A DNA stretch of 64,000 nucleotides from Xestospongia bergquistia (lineage: Eukaryota > Porifera > Demospongiae > Haplosclerida > Petrosiidae), in NCBI GenBank assembly GCA_963965975.1, contig OZ014417.1, positions 5,127,821 to 5,191,820 on the forward strand, in the 5' to 3' direction. Below are positions 40,501 to 54,200 of this stretch, piece after piece (positions within the stretch are counted from its first letter, which is position 1; every line of letters begins with the position of its first letter). Below the pieces are notes generated by a model that was given only the letters and a program-made list of their open reading frames with translations, was not told the origin of the DNA and did no database searches. The translations under genes were made by a program, and so were the position numbers.

Positions 40501-43500
40501 TAACTAAATAAACAGCTATTAACAGTTTAGTAAGTTAGTTTAAATTAACGCTCTAAAGTCTTTAAGTTAAAGACTTTAGAAGCTTTAGACTATTGAGAGA
40601 AGTTTATAAAGTAAACTGCTCAGTCTAAAGGACTTTAAGGCACTAACTAAATAAACGGCCATTAAAAGTTTAGTAAGTTTGTTTGCATTAACGCTCTAAA
40701 GTCTTTAAGATAAAGACTTTAGAAGGTTTAGACTATTGAGGGAAGAATATAAAGTAAATTGTTCAGTCTAAAGGACTTTATGGCACTAAGTAAATAAACA
40801 ACTATTAACAGTTTAGTAAGTTAGTTTGCATTAACGCTCTAAAGTCTTTAAGTTAAAGACTTTAGAAGGTTTAGACTATTGAGAGAAGTTTATAAAGTAA
40901 ACTGCTCAGTCTAAAGGACTTTATGGCACTAACTAAATAAACAGCTATTAACAGTTTAGTAATTTATTTTGCATTAACGCTCTAAAGTCTTTAAGATAAA
41001 GACATTAGAAGGTTTAGACTATTGAGAGAAGAATATAAAGTAAATTGTTCAGTCTAAAGGACTTTATGGCACTAACTAAATTAACAGCTATTAACAGTTT
41101 AGTAAGTTAGTTTGCATTAACGCTCTAAAGTCTTTAAGTTAAAGACTTTAGAAGGTTTAGACTATTGAGGGAAGTCTATAAAGTAAACTGCTCAGTCTAA
41201 AGGACTTTATGGCACTAACTAAATAAACAACTATTAACAGTTTAGTAAGTTTGTTTGCATTAACGCTCTAAAGTCTTTAAGTTAAAGACTTTAGAAGGTT
41301 TAGACTATTGAAACAAGTTTATAAAGTAAACTGTTCAGTCTAAAGGACTTTATGGCACTAACTAAATACAGCTATTAACAGTTTAGTAAGTTAGTTTGCA
41401 TTAACGCCCTAAAGTCTTTAAGTTAGAGACTTTAGAGAGTTTAGACTATTGAGTGATTTTTATAAAGTAAACTGCTCAGTCTATAGGACTTTATGGCACT
41501 AACTAAATGAACAACTATTAACAGTTTAGTAAGTTTTTTTGCATTAACGCTGTAACGGCTTTAAGTTAAAGACTTTAGAAGGTTTAGACTATTGAGAGTA
41601 GTTGATAAAGTAAACTGCTCAGTCTAAAGGACTTTATGGCACTAACTAAATAAACAGCTATTAACAGTTTAGTAAATTAGTTTGCATTAACGCTCTAAAG
41701 TCTTAAAGTTAAAGACTTTAGAAGGTTTAGACTATTGAGAGAACTTTATAAAGCAAACTACTCAGTCTAAAGGATTTTATGGCACTAACTAAATAAAGAG
41801 CTCTTAAGAGTTTAGTAAGTTAGTTTGCATTAACGCTCTAAAGTCTTTAAGTTAAAGACTTTAGAAGGTTTAGACTATTGAGAGAAGTTTATAATGTAAA
41901 CTGCTCAGTCTAAAGGACTTTATAGCACTAACTAAATAAACAGCTATTAACAGTTTAGTAAGTTAGCTTGCATTAACGCTCTAAAGTCTTTAAGTTAAAG
42001 ACTTTAGAAGGTTTAGACTTTTGAGAGACGTTTATAAAGTAAACTGCTCAGTCTAAAGGACTTTTTGGCACTAACTAAATAAACAGCTATTAACAGTTTA
42101 GTAAGTGAGCTTGCATTAACGCTCTAAAGTCTTTAAGTTAAAGACTTTAGAAGGTTTAGACTTTTGAGAGATGTTTATAAAGTAAACTGCTCAGCCTAAA
42201 GGACTTTATGGCACTAACTAAATAAACAGCTATTAACAGTTTAGTAAGTTAGTTTGCATTAACGCTCTAAAGTCTTTAAGTTAAAGACTTTAGTCAGTTT
42301 AGACTATTGATACAAGTTTATAAAGTAAACTGTTCAGTCTAAAGGACTTTATGGCACTAACTAAATACAGCTATTAACAGTTTAGTAAGTTAGTTTGCAT
42401 TAACGCTCTAAAGTCTTTAAGTTACAGACTTTAGAAGGTTTAGACTATTGAGAGAAGTTTATAAAGTAAACTGCTCAGTCTAAAGGACTTTACGGCACTA
42501 ACTAAATAAACAGCTATTAACAGTTTAGTAAGTTAGTTTTCATTAACGCTCTAAAGTCTTTAAGTTAAAGACTTTACAAAGTTTAGACTATTGAGAGAAG
42601 TTTATAAAGTAAACTGCTCAGTCTAAAAAACTCTATGGCACTAACTAAATAAACAGCTATGAACAGTTTAGGAAGTTAGTTTGCATTAACGCTCTAAAGT
42701 CTTTAAGTTAAAGACTTTAGAAGGTTTAGACTATTGAGGGAAGTTTATAAAGTAAACTGCTCAGTCTAAAGGACTTTACGGCACTAACTAAATAAACAGC
42801 TATTAACAGTTTAGTAAGTTAGTTTGCATTAACGCTCTAAAGTCTATAAGATAAAGACTTTAGAAGGTTTAGACTAATGAGAGAAGTTTATAAAATAAAC
42901 TGCTCAGTCTAAAGGACTTTAAGGCACTAAGTAAATAAACAACTATTAACAGTTTAGTAAGTTAGTTTGCATTAACGCTCTAAAGTCTTTAAGTTAAAGA
43001 CTTTAGAAGGTTTAGACTATTGAGAGAAGTTAATAAAGTAAACTGCTCAGTCTAAAGGACTTTATGGCACTAACTAAATAAACAGCTATTAACAGTTTAG
43101 TAATTTATTTTGCATTAACGATCTAAAGTCTTTAAGATAAAGACTTTAGAAGCTTTAGACTATTGAGAGAAGTTTATAAAGTGAACTGCTCAGTCTAAAG
43201 TACTTTAAGGCACTAACTAAATGAACAGCTATTAACAGTTTAGTAAGTTAGTTTGCATGAACTCTCAAAAGTCTTTAAGTTAAAGCCTGTAAAAGGTTTA
43301 GACTATTGAGAGAAGTTTATAAAGTAAACTGCTCAGTCTAAAGGACTTTATGGCACTAACTAAATAAACAGCTATTAACAGTTTAGTAAGTTAGTTTAAA
43401 TTAACGCTCTAAAGTCTTTAAGTTAAAGACTTTAGAAGCTTTAGACTATTGAGAGAAGTTTATAAAGTAAACTGCTCAGTCTAAAGGACTTTAAGGCACT

Positions 43501-44981
43501 AACTAAATAAACGGCCATTAAAAGTTTAGTAAGTTTGTTTGCATTAACGCTCTAAAGTCTTTAAGATAAAGACTTTAGAAGGTTTAGACTATTGAGAGAA
43601 GAATATAAAGTAAATTGTTCAGTCTAAAGGACTTTATGGCACTAACTAAATAAACAGCTATTAACAGTTTAGTAAGTTAGTTTGCATTAACGCTCTAAAG
43701 TCTTTAAGTTAAAGACTTTAGAAGGTTTAGACTATTGAGAGAAGTTTATAAAGTAAACTGCTCAGTCTAAAGGACTTTATGGCACTAACTAAATAAACAG
43801 CTATTAACAGTTTAGTAATTTATTTTGCATTAACGCTCTAAAGTCTTTAAGATAAAGACATTAGAAGGTTTAGACTATTGAGAGAAGAATATAAAGTAAA
43901 TTGTTCAGTCTAAAGGACTTTATGGCACTAACTAAATTAACAGCTATTAACAGTTTAGTAAGTTAGTTTGCATTAACGCTCTAAAGTCTTTAAGTTAAAG
44001 ACTTTAGAAGGTTTAGACTATTGAGGGAAGTCTATAAAGTAAACTGCTCAGTCTAAAGGACTTTATGGCACTAACTAAATAAACAACTATTAACAGTTTA
44101 GTAAGTTTGTTTGCATTAACGCTCTAAAGTCTTTAAGTTAAAGACTTTAGAAGGTTTAGACTATTGAAACAAGTTTATAAAGTAAACTGTTCAGTCTAAA
44201 GGACTTTATGGCACTAACTAAATACAGCTATTAACAGTTTAGTAAGTTAGTTTGCATTAACGCCCTAAAGTCTTTAAGTTAGAGACTTTAGAGAGTTTAG
44301 ACTATTGAGTGATTTTTATAAAGTAAACTGCTCAGTCTATAGGACTTTATGGCACTAACTAAATGAACAACTATTAACAGTTTAGTAAGTTTTTTTGCAT
44401 TAACGCTGTAATGGCTTTAAGTTAAAGACTTTAGAAGGTTTAGACTATTGAGAGTAGTTGATAAAGTAAACTGCTCAGTCTAAAGGACTTTATGGCACTA
44501 ACTAAATAAACAGCTATTAACAGTTTAGTAAATTAGTTTGCATTAACGCTCTAAAGTCTTAAAGTTAAAGACTTTAGAAGGTTTAGACTATTGAGAGAAC
44601 TTTATAAAGCAAACTACTCAGTCTAAAGGATTTTATGGCACTAACTAAATAAAGAGCTCTTAAGAGTTTAGTAAGTTAGTTTGCATTAACGCTCTAAAGT
44701 CTTTAAGTTAAAGACTTTAGAAGGTTTAGACTATTGAGAGAAGTTTATAATGTAAACTGCTCAGTCTAAAGGACTTTATAGCACTAACTAAATAAACAGC
44801 TATTAACAGTTTAGTAAGTTAGCTTGCATTAACGCTCTAAAGTCTTTAAGTTAAAGACTTTAGAAGGTTTAGACTTTTGAGAGACGTTTATAAAGTAAAC
44901 TGCTCAGTCTAAAGGACTTTTTGGCACTAACTAAATAAACAGCTATTAACAGTTTAGTAAGTTAGCTTGCATTAACGCTCT
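37600..44981 (+). repeat. Nested 12-mer and 20-mer higher-order satellite blocks
   Basis: The marker ACTTTACAAA occurs at 38001, 39715 and 42571, giving offsets of 1714 (12 monomers) and 2856 (20 monomers). The 2856-bp segment ~39270-42125 is directly followed by a near copy, ~42126-44981; rare differences include ACGGCTTT against ATGGCTTT near 41550/44410 and GAGGGAAG against GAGAGAAG near 40740/43595. A shared 12-mer sub-block lies at ~37.6-39.3, 39.3-41.0 and 42.2-43.9 kb. One 12-mer duplication followed by a 20-mer duplication would explain this. Confidence 0.85.
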
Positions 44982-47900
44982 AAAGTCTTTAAGTTAAAGA
45001 CTTTAGAAGGTTTACACTAATGAGAGAAGTATATAAAATAAACTGCTCAGTCTAAAGGACTTTATGGCACTAACTAAATAAACAGCTATTAACAGTTTAG
45101 TAAGTTAGTTTGCATTAACGCTCTAAAGTCTTTAAGTGAAAGACTTTAGAAGGTTTACACTAATGAGAGAAGTATATAAAATAAACTGCTCAGTCTAAAG
45201 GACTTTACGGCACTAACTATATAAACAGCTATTAACAGTTTAGAAAGTTAGTTTGCATTAACGCTCTACAGTCTTTAAGTTAAAAACTTTAAAAGGTTTA
45301 GACTATTGAGAGAAGTTTATAAAGTAAAATGCTCAGTCTAAAGGACTTTATGGCACTAACTAAATAAACAGCTATTAACAGTTTAGTAAGTTAGTTTAAA
45401 TTAACGCTCTAAAGTCTTTAAGTTAAAGACTTTAGAAGGTTTAGACTAATGAGAGAAGTTTATAAAGTAAACTGCTCAGTCTAAAGGACTTTATGGCACT
45501 AACTAAATAAACAGCTATTAACAGTTTAGTAATTTATTTCGCATTAACGCTCTAAAGTCTTTAAGATAAAGACTTTAGAAGGTTTAGACTATTGAGAGAA
45601 GAATATAAAGTAAATTGTTCAGTCTAAAAGACTTTATAGCTCAAACTAAATAAACAGCTATTAACAGTTTAGTAAGTTAGTTTGCATTAACGCTCTAAAG
45701 TCTTTAAATTAAAGACTTTAGAAGGTTTAGACTATTCAGAGAAGTTTATAAAGTAAACTGCTCAGTCTAAAGGTCTTTATGGCACTAACTAAATAAACAG
45801 CTATTAACAGTTTAGTAAGTTAGTTTGCATTAACGCTCTAAAGTCTTTAAGTTAAAGACTTTAGAAGGTTTAGACTTTTGAGAGAAGTTTATAAAGTAAA
45901 CTGCTCAGCCTAAAGCACTTTATGGCACTAACTAAATAAACAGCTATTAACAGTTTAGTAAGTTAGTTTGCATTAACGCTCTAAAGTCTTTAAGTTAAAG
46001 ACTTTAGAAGGTTTAGACTACTGAGAGAAGTTTATAAAATAAACTGCTCAGTCTGAAGGACTTTATGGCACTAACTAAGAAAACAGCTATTAACAGTTTA
46101 GCCAGTTTGTTTGCATTAACGCTCTAAAGTCTTTAAGTTAAAGACTTTAGTAGGTTTAGACTATTGAAACAAGTTTATAAAGTAAACTGTTCAGTCTAAA
46201 GGACTTTATGGCACTAACTAAATACAGCTATTAACAGTTTAGTAAGTTAGTTTGCATTAACGCTCTAAAGTCTTTAAGTTAAAGACTTTAGAAGGTTTAG
46301 ACTATTGAGAGAAGTTTATAAAGTAAACTGCTCAGTCTCAAGGACTCTATGGCACTAACTAAATAAACAGCTATTAACAGTTTAGTAAGTTAGTTTGCAT
46401 TAACGCTCTAAAGTCTTTAAGTTAAAGACTTTAGAGAGTTTAGACTATTGAGTGATTTTTATAAAGTAAACTGCTCAGTCTATAGGACTTTATGGCATTA
46501 ACTAAATGAACAACTACTAACAGTTTAGTAAGTTTGTTTGCATTAACGCTGTAAAGTCTTTAAGTTAAAGACTTTAGAAGGTTTAGACTATTGAGAGAAG
46601 TTTATAAAGTAAACTGCTCAGTCTAAAGGACTTTATGGCACTAACTAAATAAACAGCTATTAACAGTTTAGTAAGTTAGTTTGCATTAACGCTCTAAAGT
46701 CTTTAAGTTAAAGACTTTAGAAGGTTTAGACTATTGAGAGAAGTTTATAAAGCAAACTACTCAGTCTAAAGGACTTTATGGCACTAACTAAATAAACAGC
46801 TATTAACAGTTTAGTAAGTTAGTTTGCATTAACGCTCTAAAGTCTTTAAGTTAAAGACTTTAGAGAGTTTAGACTATTGAGTGATTTTTATAAAGTAAAC
46901 TGCTCAGTCTAAAGGACTTTATGGCATTAACTAAATGAACAACTATTAACAGTTTAGTAAGTTTGTTTGCATTAACGCTATAAAGTCTTTAAGTTAAAGA
47001 CTTTAGAAGGTTTAGACTTTTGAGAGAAGTTTATAAAGTAAACTGCTCAGTCTAAAGGACTTTATGGCACTAACTAAATAAACAGCTATTAACAGTTTAG
47101 TAAGTTAGTTTGCATTAACGCTCTAAAGTCTTTAAGTTAAAGACTTTAGAAGGTTTAGACTATTGAGAGAATTTTATAAAGCAAACTACTCAGTCTAAAG
47201 GACTTTATGGCACTAACTAAATAAACAGCTATTAACAGTTTAGTAAGTTAGTTTGCATTAACGCTCTAAACTCTTTAAGTTAAAGACTTTAGAAGGTTTA
47301 GACTATTGAGAGAAGTTTATAATGTAAACTGCTCAGTCTAAAGGACTTTATAGCACTAACTAAATAAACAGCTATTAACAGTTTAGTAAGTTAGCTTGCA
47401 TTAACGCTCCAAAGTCTTTAAATTAAAGACTTTAGAAGGTTTAGACCTTTGAGAGACGTTTATAAAGTAAACTGCTCAGTCAAAAGGACTTTTTGGCACT
47501 AACTAAATAAACAGCTATTAACAGTTTAGTAAGTTAGCTTGCATTAACGCTCTAAAGTCTTTAAGTGAAAGACTTTAGAAGGTTTACACTAATGAGAGAC
47601 GTATATAAAATAAACTGCTCAGTCTAAAGGACTTTATGGCACTAACTAAATAATCAGCTATTAACAGTTTAGTAAGTTAGTTTGCATTAACGCTCTAAAG
47701 TCTTTAAGTTAAAAACTTTAAAAGGTTTAGACTATTGAGAGAAGTTTATAAAGTAAACTGCTCAGTCTAAAGGACTTTATGGCACTAACTAAATAAACAG
47801 CTATTAATAGTTTAGTAAGTTAGTTTAAATTAACGCTCTAAAGTCTTCAAGATAAAGACTTTAGAAGGTTTACACTAATGAGAGAAGTTTATAAAGTAAA

Positions 47901-50900
47901 CTGCTCAGTCAAAAGGACTTTAAGGCACTAACTAAATAAACAACTATTAACAGTTTAGTAAGTTAGTTTGCATTAACGCTCTAAAGTCTTTAAGTTAAAG
48001 ACTTTAGAAGGTTTTGACTATTGAGAGAAGTTTATAAAGTAAACTGCTCAGTCTAAAGGACTTTATGGCACTAACTAAATAAACAGCTATTAACAGTTTA
48101 GTAATTTGTTTTGCATTAACGCTCTAAAGTCTTTAAGATAAAGACTTTAGAAGGTTTAGACTATTGAGAGAAGAATATAAAGTAAATTGTTCAGTCTAAA
48201 GGACTTTATGGCACTAACTAAATAAACAGCTATTAACAGTTTAGTAAGTTAGTTTGCATTAATGCTCTAAAGTCTTTAAGTTAAAGACTTTAGAAGGTTT
48301 AGACTATTGGGGGAAGTTTATAAAGTAAACTGCTCAGTCTAAAGGACTTTATGGCACTAACTAAATAAACAGCTATTAACAGTTTAGCCAGTTTGTTTGC
48401 GTTAACGCTCTAAAGTCTTTAAGTTAAAGACTTTAGTAGGTTTAGACTATTGAAACAAGTTTATAAAGTAAACTGTTCAGTCTAAAAAACTTTATGGCAC
48501 TAACTAAATACAGCTATTAACAGTTTAGTAAGTTAGTTTGCATTAACGCTCTAAAGTCTTTAAGTTAAAGACTTTAGAAGGTTTAGACTATTGAGAGAAG
48601 TTTATAAAGTAAACTGCTCAGTCTCAAGGACTCTATGGCACTAACTAAATAAACAGCTATTAACAGTTTAGTAAGTTAGTTTGCATTAACGCTCTAAAGT
48701 CTTTAAGTTAAAGACTTTAGAGAGTTTAGACTATTGAGTGATTTCTATAAAGTAAACTGCTCAGTCTATAGGACTTTATGGCACTAACTAAATGAACAAC
48801 CATTAACAGTTTAGTAAGTTTGTTTGCATTAACGCTGTAAAGTCTTTAAGTTAAAGACTTTAGAAGGTTTAGACTATTGAGAGAAGTTTATAAAGTAAAC
48901 TGCTCAGTCTAAAGGACTTTATGGCACTAACTAAATAAACAGCTATTAACAGTTTAGTAAGTTAGTTTGCATTAACGCTCTAAAGTCTTTAAGTTAAAGA
49001 CTTTAGAAGGTTTAGACTATTGAGAGAAGTTCATAAAGCAAACTACTCAGTCTAAAGGACTTTATGGCACTAACTAAATAAAGAGCTATTAAGAGTTTAG
49101 TAAGTTAGTTTGCATTAACGCTCTAAAGTCTTTAAGTTAAAGACTTTAGAAGGTTTAGACTATTTAGAGAAGTTTATAATGTAAACTGCTCAGTCTAAAG
49201 GACTTTATAGCACTAACTAAATAAACAGCTATTAACACTTTAGTAAGTTAGCTTGCATTAACGCTCTAAAGTCTTTAAGTTAAAGACTTTAGAAGGTTTA
49301 GACTTTTGAGAGACGTTTATAAAGTAAACTGCTCAGTCTAAAGGACTCTTTGGCACTAACTAAATAAACAGCTATTAACAGTTTAGTAAGTTAGCTTGCA
49401 TTAACGCTCTAAAGTCTTTAAGTGAAAGACTTTAGAAGGTTTACACTAATGAGAGAAGTATATAAAATAAACTGCTCAGTCTAAAGGACTTTATGGCACT
49501 AAGTAAATAAACAGCTATGAACTGTTTAGTAAGTTAGTTTGCATTAACGCTCTAAAGTCTTTAAGTGAAAGACTTTAGAAGGTTTACGCTAATGAGAGAA
49601 GTATATAAAATAAACTGCTCAGTCTAAAGGACTTTAAGGCACTAACTAAATAAACAGCTATTAACAGTTTAGTAAGTTAGTTTGCATTAACGCTCTAAAG
49701 TCTTCAAGATAAAGACTTTAGAAGGTTTAGACTAATGAGAGAAGTTTATAAAGTAAACTGCTCAGTCTAAAGGACTTTAAGGCACTAACTAAATAAACAA
49801 CTATTAACAGTTTAGTAAGTTAGTTTGCATTAACGCTCTAAAGTCTTTAAGTTAAAGACTTTAGAAGGTTTAGACTATTGAGAGAAGTTTGTAAAGTAAA
49901 CTGCTCAGTCTAAAGGACTTTATGGCACAAACTAAATAAACAGCTATTAACAGTTTAGTAATTTATTTTGCATTAACGCTCTAAAGTCTTTAAGATAAAG
50001 ACTTTAGAAGGTTTAGACTATTGAGAGAAGAATATAAAGTAAATTGTTCAGTCTAAAGGACTTTATGGCACTAACTAAATAAACAGCTATTAACAGTTTA
50101 GTAAGTTAGTTTGCATTAACGCTCTAAAGTCCTTAGTCAAAGACTTTAGAACGTTTAGACTATTGAGGGAAGTTTATAAAGTAAACTGCTCAGTCTAAAG
50201 GACTTTATGGCACTAACTAAATAAACAGCTATTAACAGTTTAGTAATTTAGTTTGCATTAACGCTCTAAAGTCTTTAAGTTAAAGACATTAGAGAGTTTA
50301 GACTATTGAGTGATTTTTATAAAGTAAACTGCTCAGTCAATAGGACTTTATGGCTCTAACTAAATAAACATCTATTAACAGTTTAGTAAGTTAGTTTGCA
50401 TTAATGCTCTAAAGTCTTTAAGTTAAAGACTTTAGAAGGTTTAGACTATTGAGAGAAGTTTATAAAGTAAACTGCTCAGTCTAAAGGACTTTATGGCACT
50501 AACTAAAGAAGTAGCTATTAACAGTTTAGTAAGTTAGTTTGCATTAATGCTCTAAAGTCTTTAAGTTAAAGACTTTAGAAGGTTTAGACTATTGAGAGAA
50601 GTTTATAAAGTAAACTGCTCAGTCTGAAGGACTTTATGGCACTAACTAAATAAACAGCTATTAACAGTTTAGTAAGTTAGTTTGCATTAACGCTCTAAAG
50701 TCTTTAAGTTAAAGACTTTAGAAGGTTTAAACTATTGGAGAAGTTTATAATGTAAACTGCTCAGTCTAAAGGACTTTATAGCACTAACTAAATAAACAGC
50801 TATTAACAGTTTAGTAAGTTAGTTTGCATTAACGCTCTAAAGTCTTTAAGTTAAAGACTTTAGAAGGTTTAGACTATTGAGAGAAGTTTATAAAGTAAAC

Positions 50901-51262
50901 TGCTCAGTCTAGAGGACTTTATGGCACTAACTAAATAAACAGCTATTAACAGTTTAGTAACTTAGTTTGCATGAATGCTCTAAAGTCTTTAAGTTAAAGA
51001 CTTTAGAAGGTTTAGACTATTGAGAGAAGTTTATAAAGTAAACTGCTCTGTCTAAAGGACTTTATGGCACTAACTAAATAAACAGCTATTAACATTTTAG
51101 TAAGTTAGTTTTCATTAATGCTCGAAAGTCATTAAATTAAAGACTTTAGTAGTTTTGCACTATTGAGATAAGTTTATAAAGTAAACTGCTCAGTCTAAAG
51201 GACTTTATGGCACTAACTAAATAAACAGCTATTAACAGTTTAGTAAGTTACTTTGCATTAAC

Positions 51263-54200
51263 TCAGTCTAAAGGACTTAATGGGACTAACTAATAAAACT
51301 TCTATTAACAGTTTAGTAACTTTGTTTGCATGATGCTCTAAAGTCTTTAAGTTAAAGACTTTAGAAAGTTTAGACTTTTGAGTGATTTTTATAAAGTAAA
51401 CAGCTCAGTCTAAACGACCTTATGGCACTAACTAAATAAACAGCTATTAATAGTTCAGTAAGTAAGTTTGAATTAACGAACTAAAGTATTTAAGTTGAAG
51501 ACTTTAGAAGGTTTAGACTGTTTAGTGAAGTGTATAAAGTAAACCTCTCAGCCTAAAGGACTTGATGGGACTAACTAAACAAACTGCTACTAACAGTTTA
51601 GTAAGCTATTTTGCATTAACGCTCTAAAGTCTTTTAGTTAAAGACTTTACAAGGTTTAGATAATTGACTGAAGTTTATAAAGTAAAATGCTCAATATAAA
51701 GGGGTTTTTGGCTCTAACTAAGTAAACAGCTATTACAACTTCAGTAAGTTGGTTTGCATTAATGCTCTAAAGTCTTTAAGTTAAAGACTTTAGAAAGTTT
51801 AGACTATTGAATGAATTTTATAAAGTAAACTGCTCAGTCTAAAGGACTTTATGGCACTAAATAAATAAACAGCTATTAACAGTTTAGTAAGTTAATTTGC
51901 ATTAACGCTCTAAAGTCTTTAAGTTAAGGACTTTAGAAGGTTTAGACTATTGAGTGAAGTTTATAAAGTAAACTGCTCTGTATAAAGGTCTTTATGGCAC
52001 TAACTAAGTATACAGCTATTAAAAGTTTAGTAAGTTTGTTTGCATTAACGCTCTAAAGTCTTTAACTTAAAGACTTTAGAAGGTTTAGACAATTGATTGA
52101 AGATTATAAAGTAAACTGCTAAGTGTAAAGGACTTTATGGCACTGACTAAATAAGCTTCTATTAACAGTTTAGTAAGTTTGTTTGCGTTAACGCTCTAAA
52201 GTCTTTAAGTTAAAGAGTTTAGAAGGTTTAGACTATTGGAAGAAGTTTATAAAGTAAACTGCTCAGTCTAAAGGACTTTATGGCACTAACTAAATAAACA
52301 GCTATTAACAGTTTAGTAAGTTTTTTTGCATTAACGCTCTAAAGTCTTTAAGTTAAAGACTTTAGAAGGTTTACACTATTTATTGATGTTGATAGAGTAA
52401 ACTGCACAGTCTAAGGGACTTTATGGCAATAATTAAATAAACAGCTATAACAGTTTAGTAAGTTTTTTTGCATTAACGCTCTGAAGTTTTAAATTAAAGA
52501 CTTTAGAAGGTTTAGACTATTGAGTGAATTTTATAAAGTAAACACTCAGTCTAAAGGTTTTAATGGACTATCTAAGCACACTGCTATTAACAGTTTAGAA
52601 AGTTTGTTTGCATTAACGCTATAAAGTCTTTAAGTTAAAGACTTTAGGAAGTTTAGACTATTGAGTGAATTTTATAAAGTAAACTGCTCAGTCTAAAGGA
52701 CTTAATTGGACTAACTAAACAAACTGCTACTAACAGTTTAGTAAGTGTTTTTGCATTAACGCTCTAAAGTCTTTAAGTTAAACACTTTACAAGGTTTGGC
52801 TATTGACTGAAGTTTATAAAGTAAAATGTTCACTATAAAGGTCTTTATAGCACTAACTGAATAAACAGCTATTAACAGTTTAGTAAGTTGGTTTGCATTA
52901 ACGCTCTAAAGTCTTTAAGTTAAAGACTTTAGAAGGTTTAGACTATTGAGAGAAGTTTATAAAGTAAACTGCTCGGTATAAAGGACTTTATGGCACTAAC
53001 TAAATAAACAGCTATTAAATGTTTAGCAAGTTTGTTTGCATTAACGGTCTAAAGTCTTTAAGTTAAAGACTTTAGAAGGTTTAGACTATTGAGAGAAGTT
53101 TATAAAAAAAACTGCTCAGTCTAAAGGACTTAATGGTACTAAGTTAATAAACTGCTACTAACATTTTAGTAAGTTGGTTTGCATTAACACTCTAAAGTCT
53201 TTAAGTTAAAGACTTTAGAAGGTTTATACTATTGAGTGAAGTTTATAAAGTAAGCTGCTCAGTGTAAAGGACTTAATCGGACTAACTAAAGAAACTGCTA
53301 CTAACAGTTTAGTAAGTTTGTTTGCATTAATGCTCTAAAGTGTTTAAGTTAAAGACTTAAAAAGGTTTAGACTATTGAGTGAATTTTATAAAGTAATCTG
53401 CTCAGTATAAAGGTCTTTATGGCACTAAATAAATAAACAGCTATTAAATGTTTAGTAAGTTTGTTGCATTAACGCTTTAAAGTCTTTAAGTTAAAGACTT
53501 TAGGAGGTTTAGACTTTTGAGTGAAGTTTATAAAGAAAACTGCTCAGTCTAAAGGACTTAATGGGACTAACTATACAAACTGCTACTAACAGTTTAGTAA
53601 GTTGGTTTACATTAACTGTCGAAAGTCTTTAATTGAAAGTCTTTAAAGGTTTAGACTATTGAGTGAATTTTATAAAGTAATTTGCTAAGTCTAACGGACT
53701 TAGTGCAACTAACTAATTAACCTGCAATTAACAGTTTAGTAAGGTGGCTTGCATTAAGGGTCTAAAGTCTTTAATTTAAAGACTTTAGAAGGTTTAGACT
53801 ATTGAGTGAATTTTATGAAGTAAATTGCTCCGTCGAAAGGACTAATAGGACTAACTCATCAAGCTGCTACTAACAGTTTAGTAAGTTGGTTTGCATTAAC
53901 GCTCTAAAGTCTTTAATTTAAAGACTTTAGAAGGTTAAGACTATTGAGGGAATTTTATAAAGTAAACTGTTCAGTCTAAAGGACTTAATGGCACTAAACA
54001 AATAAACTGCAATGAACAGTTTAGTAAATTGGTTTGCATTAACGCTCTAAAACCTTTAATTTAAAGACTTTAGAAGGTGTAGACTATTGAGAGAAGTTTA
54101 TAAAGTAAACTGCTAGGTGTAATGGTGTTAATGGGACTAACTCAAGAAGCTGCTAATAACAGTTCAGTAAGTTGGTTTGTATTAACGCTCTAAAGTCTTT

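Larger units (their letters stand above)
1..51262 (+). repeat. Homogeneous core of a ~143-bp tandem satellite array
   Basis: Head-to-tail copies of one ~143-bp AT-rich monomer fill this stretch without a unique interval; the same landmark (AAAGACTTTAGAAGGTTTAG) recurs at 572 and 715, giving the period. Simple division gives about 358 monomers. Most copies differ at only a few positions. Length variants include a 4-base deletion in the AAATAAACAGC segment (giving AAATACAGC), an ~18-base loss (GACTATTGAGGTAAAG) near 1660, 3500 and 6160, and truncated monomers near 1085 and 5140. Recurrent stops in all six frames mean no ORF of note, so I infer no coding function. The first base is already inside the array, so its left end is outside the window. 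A centromeric or heterochromatic role is possible but not shown. Confidence 0.98.

Noticed and set aside
1-51262. CRISPR-like array
   Set aside because: The whole 143-bp unit is repeated with no unique spacers alternating with short repeats, and the context is eukaryotic.
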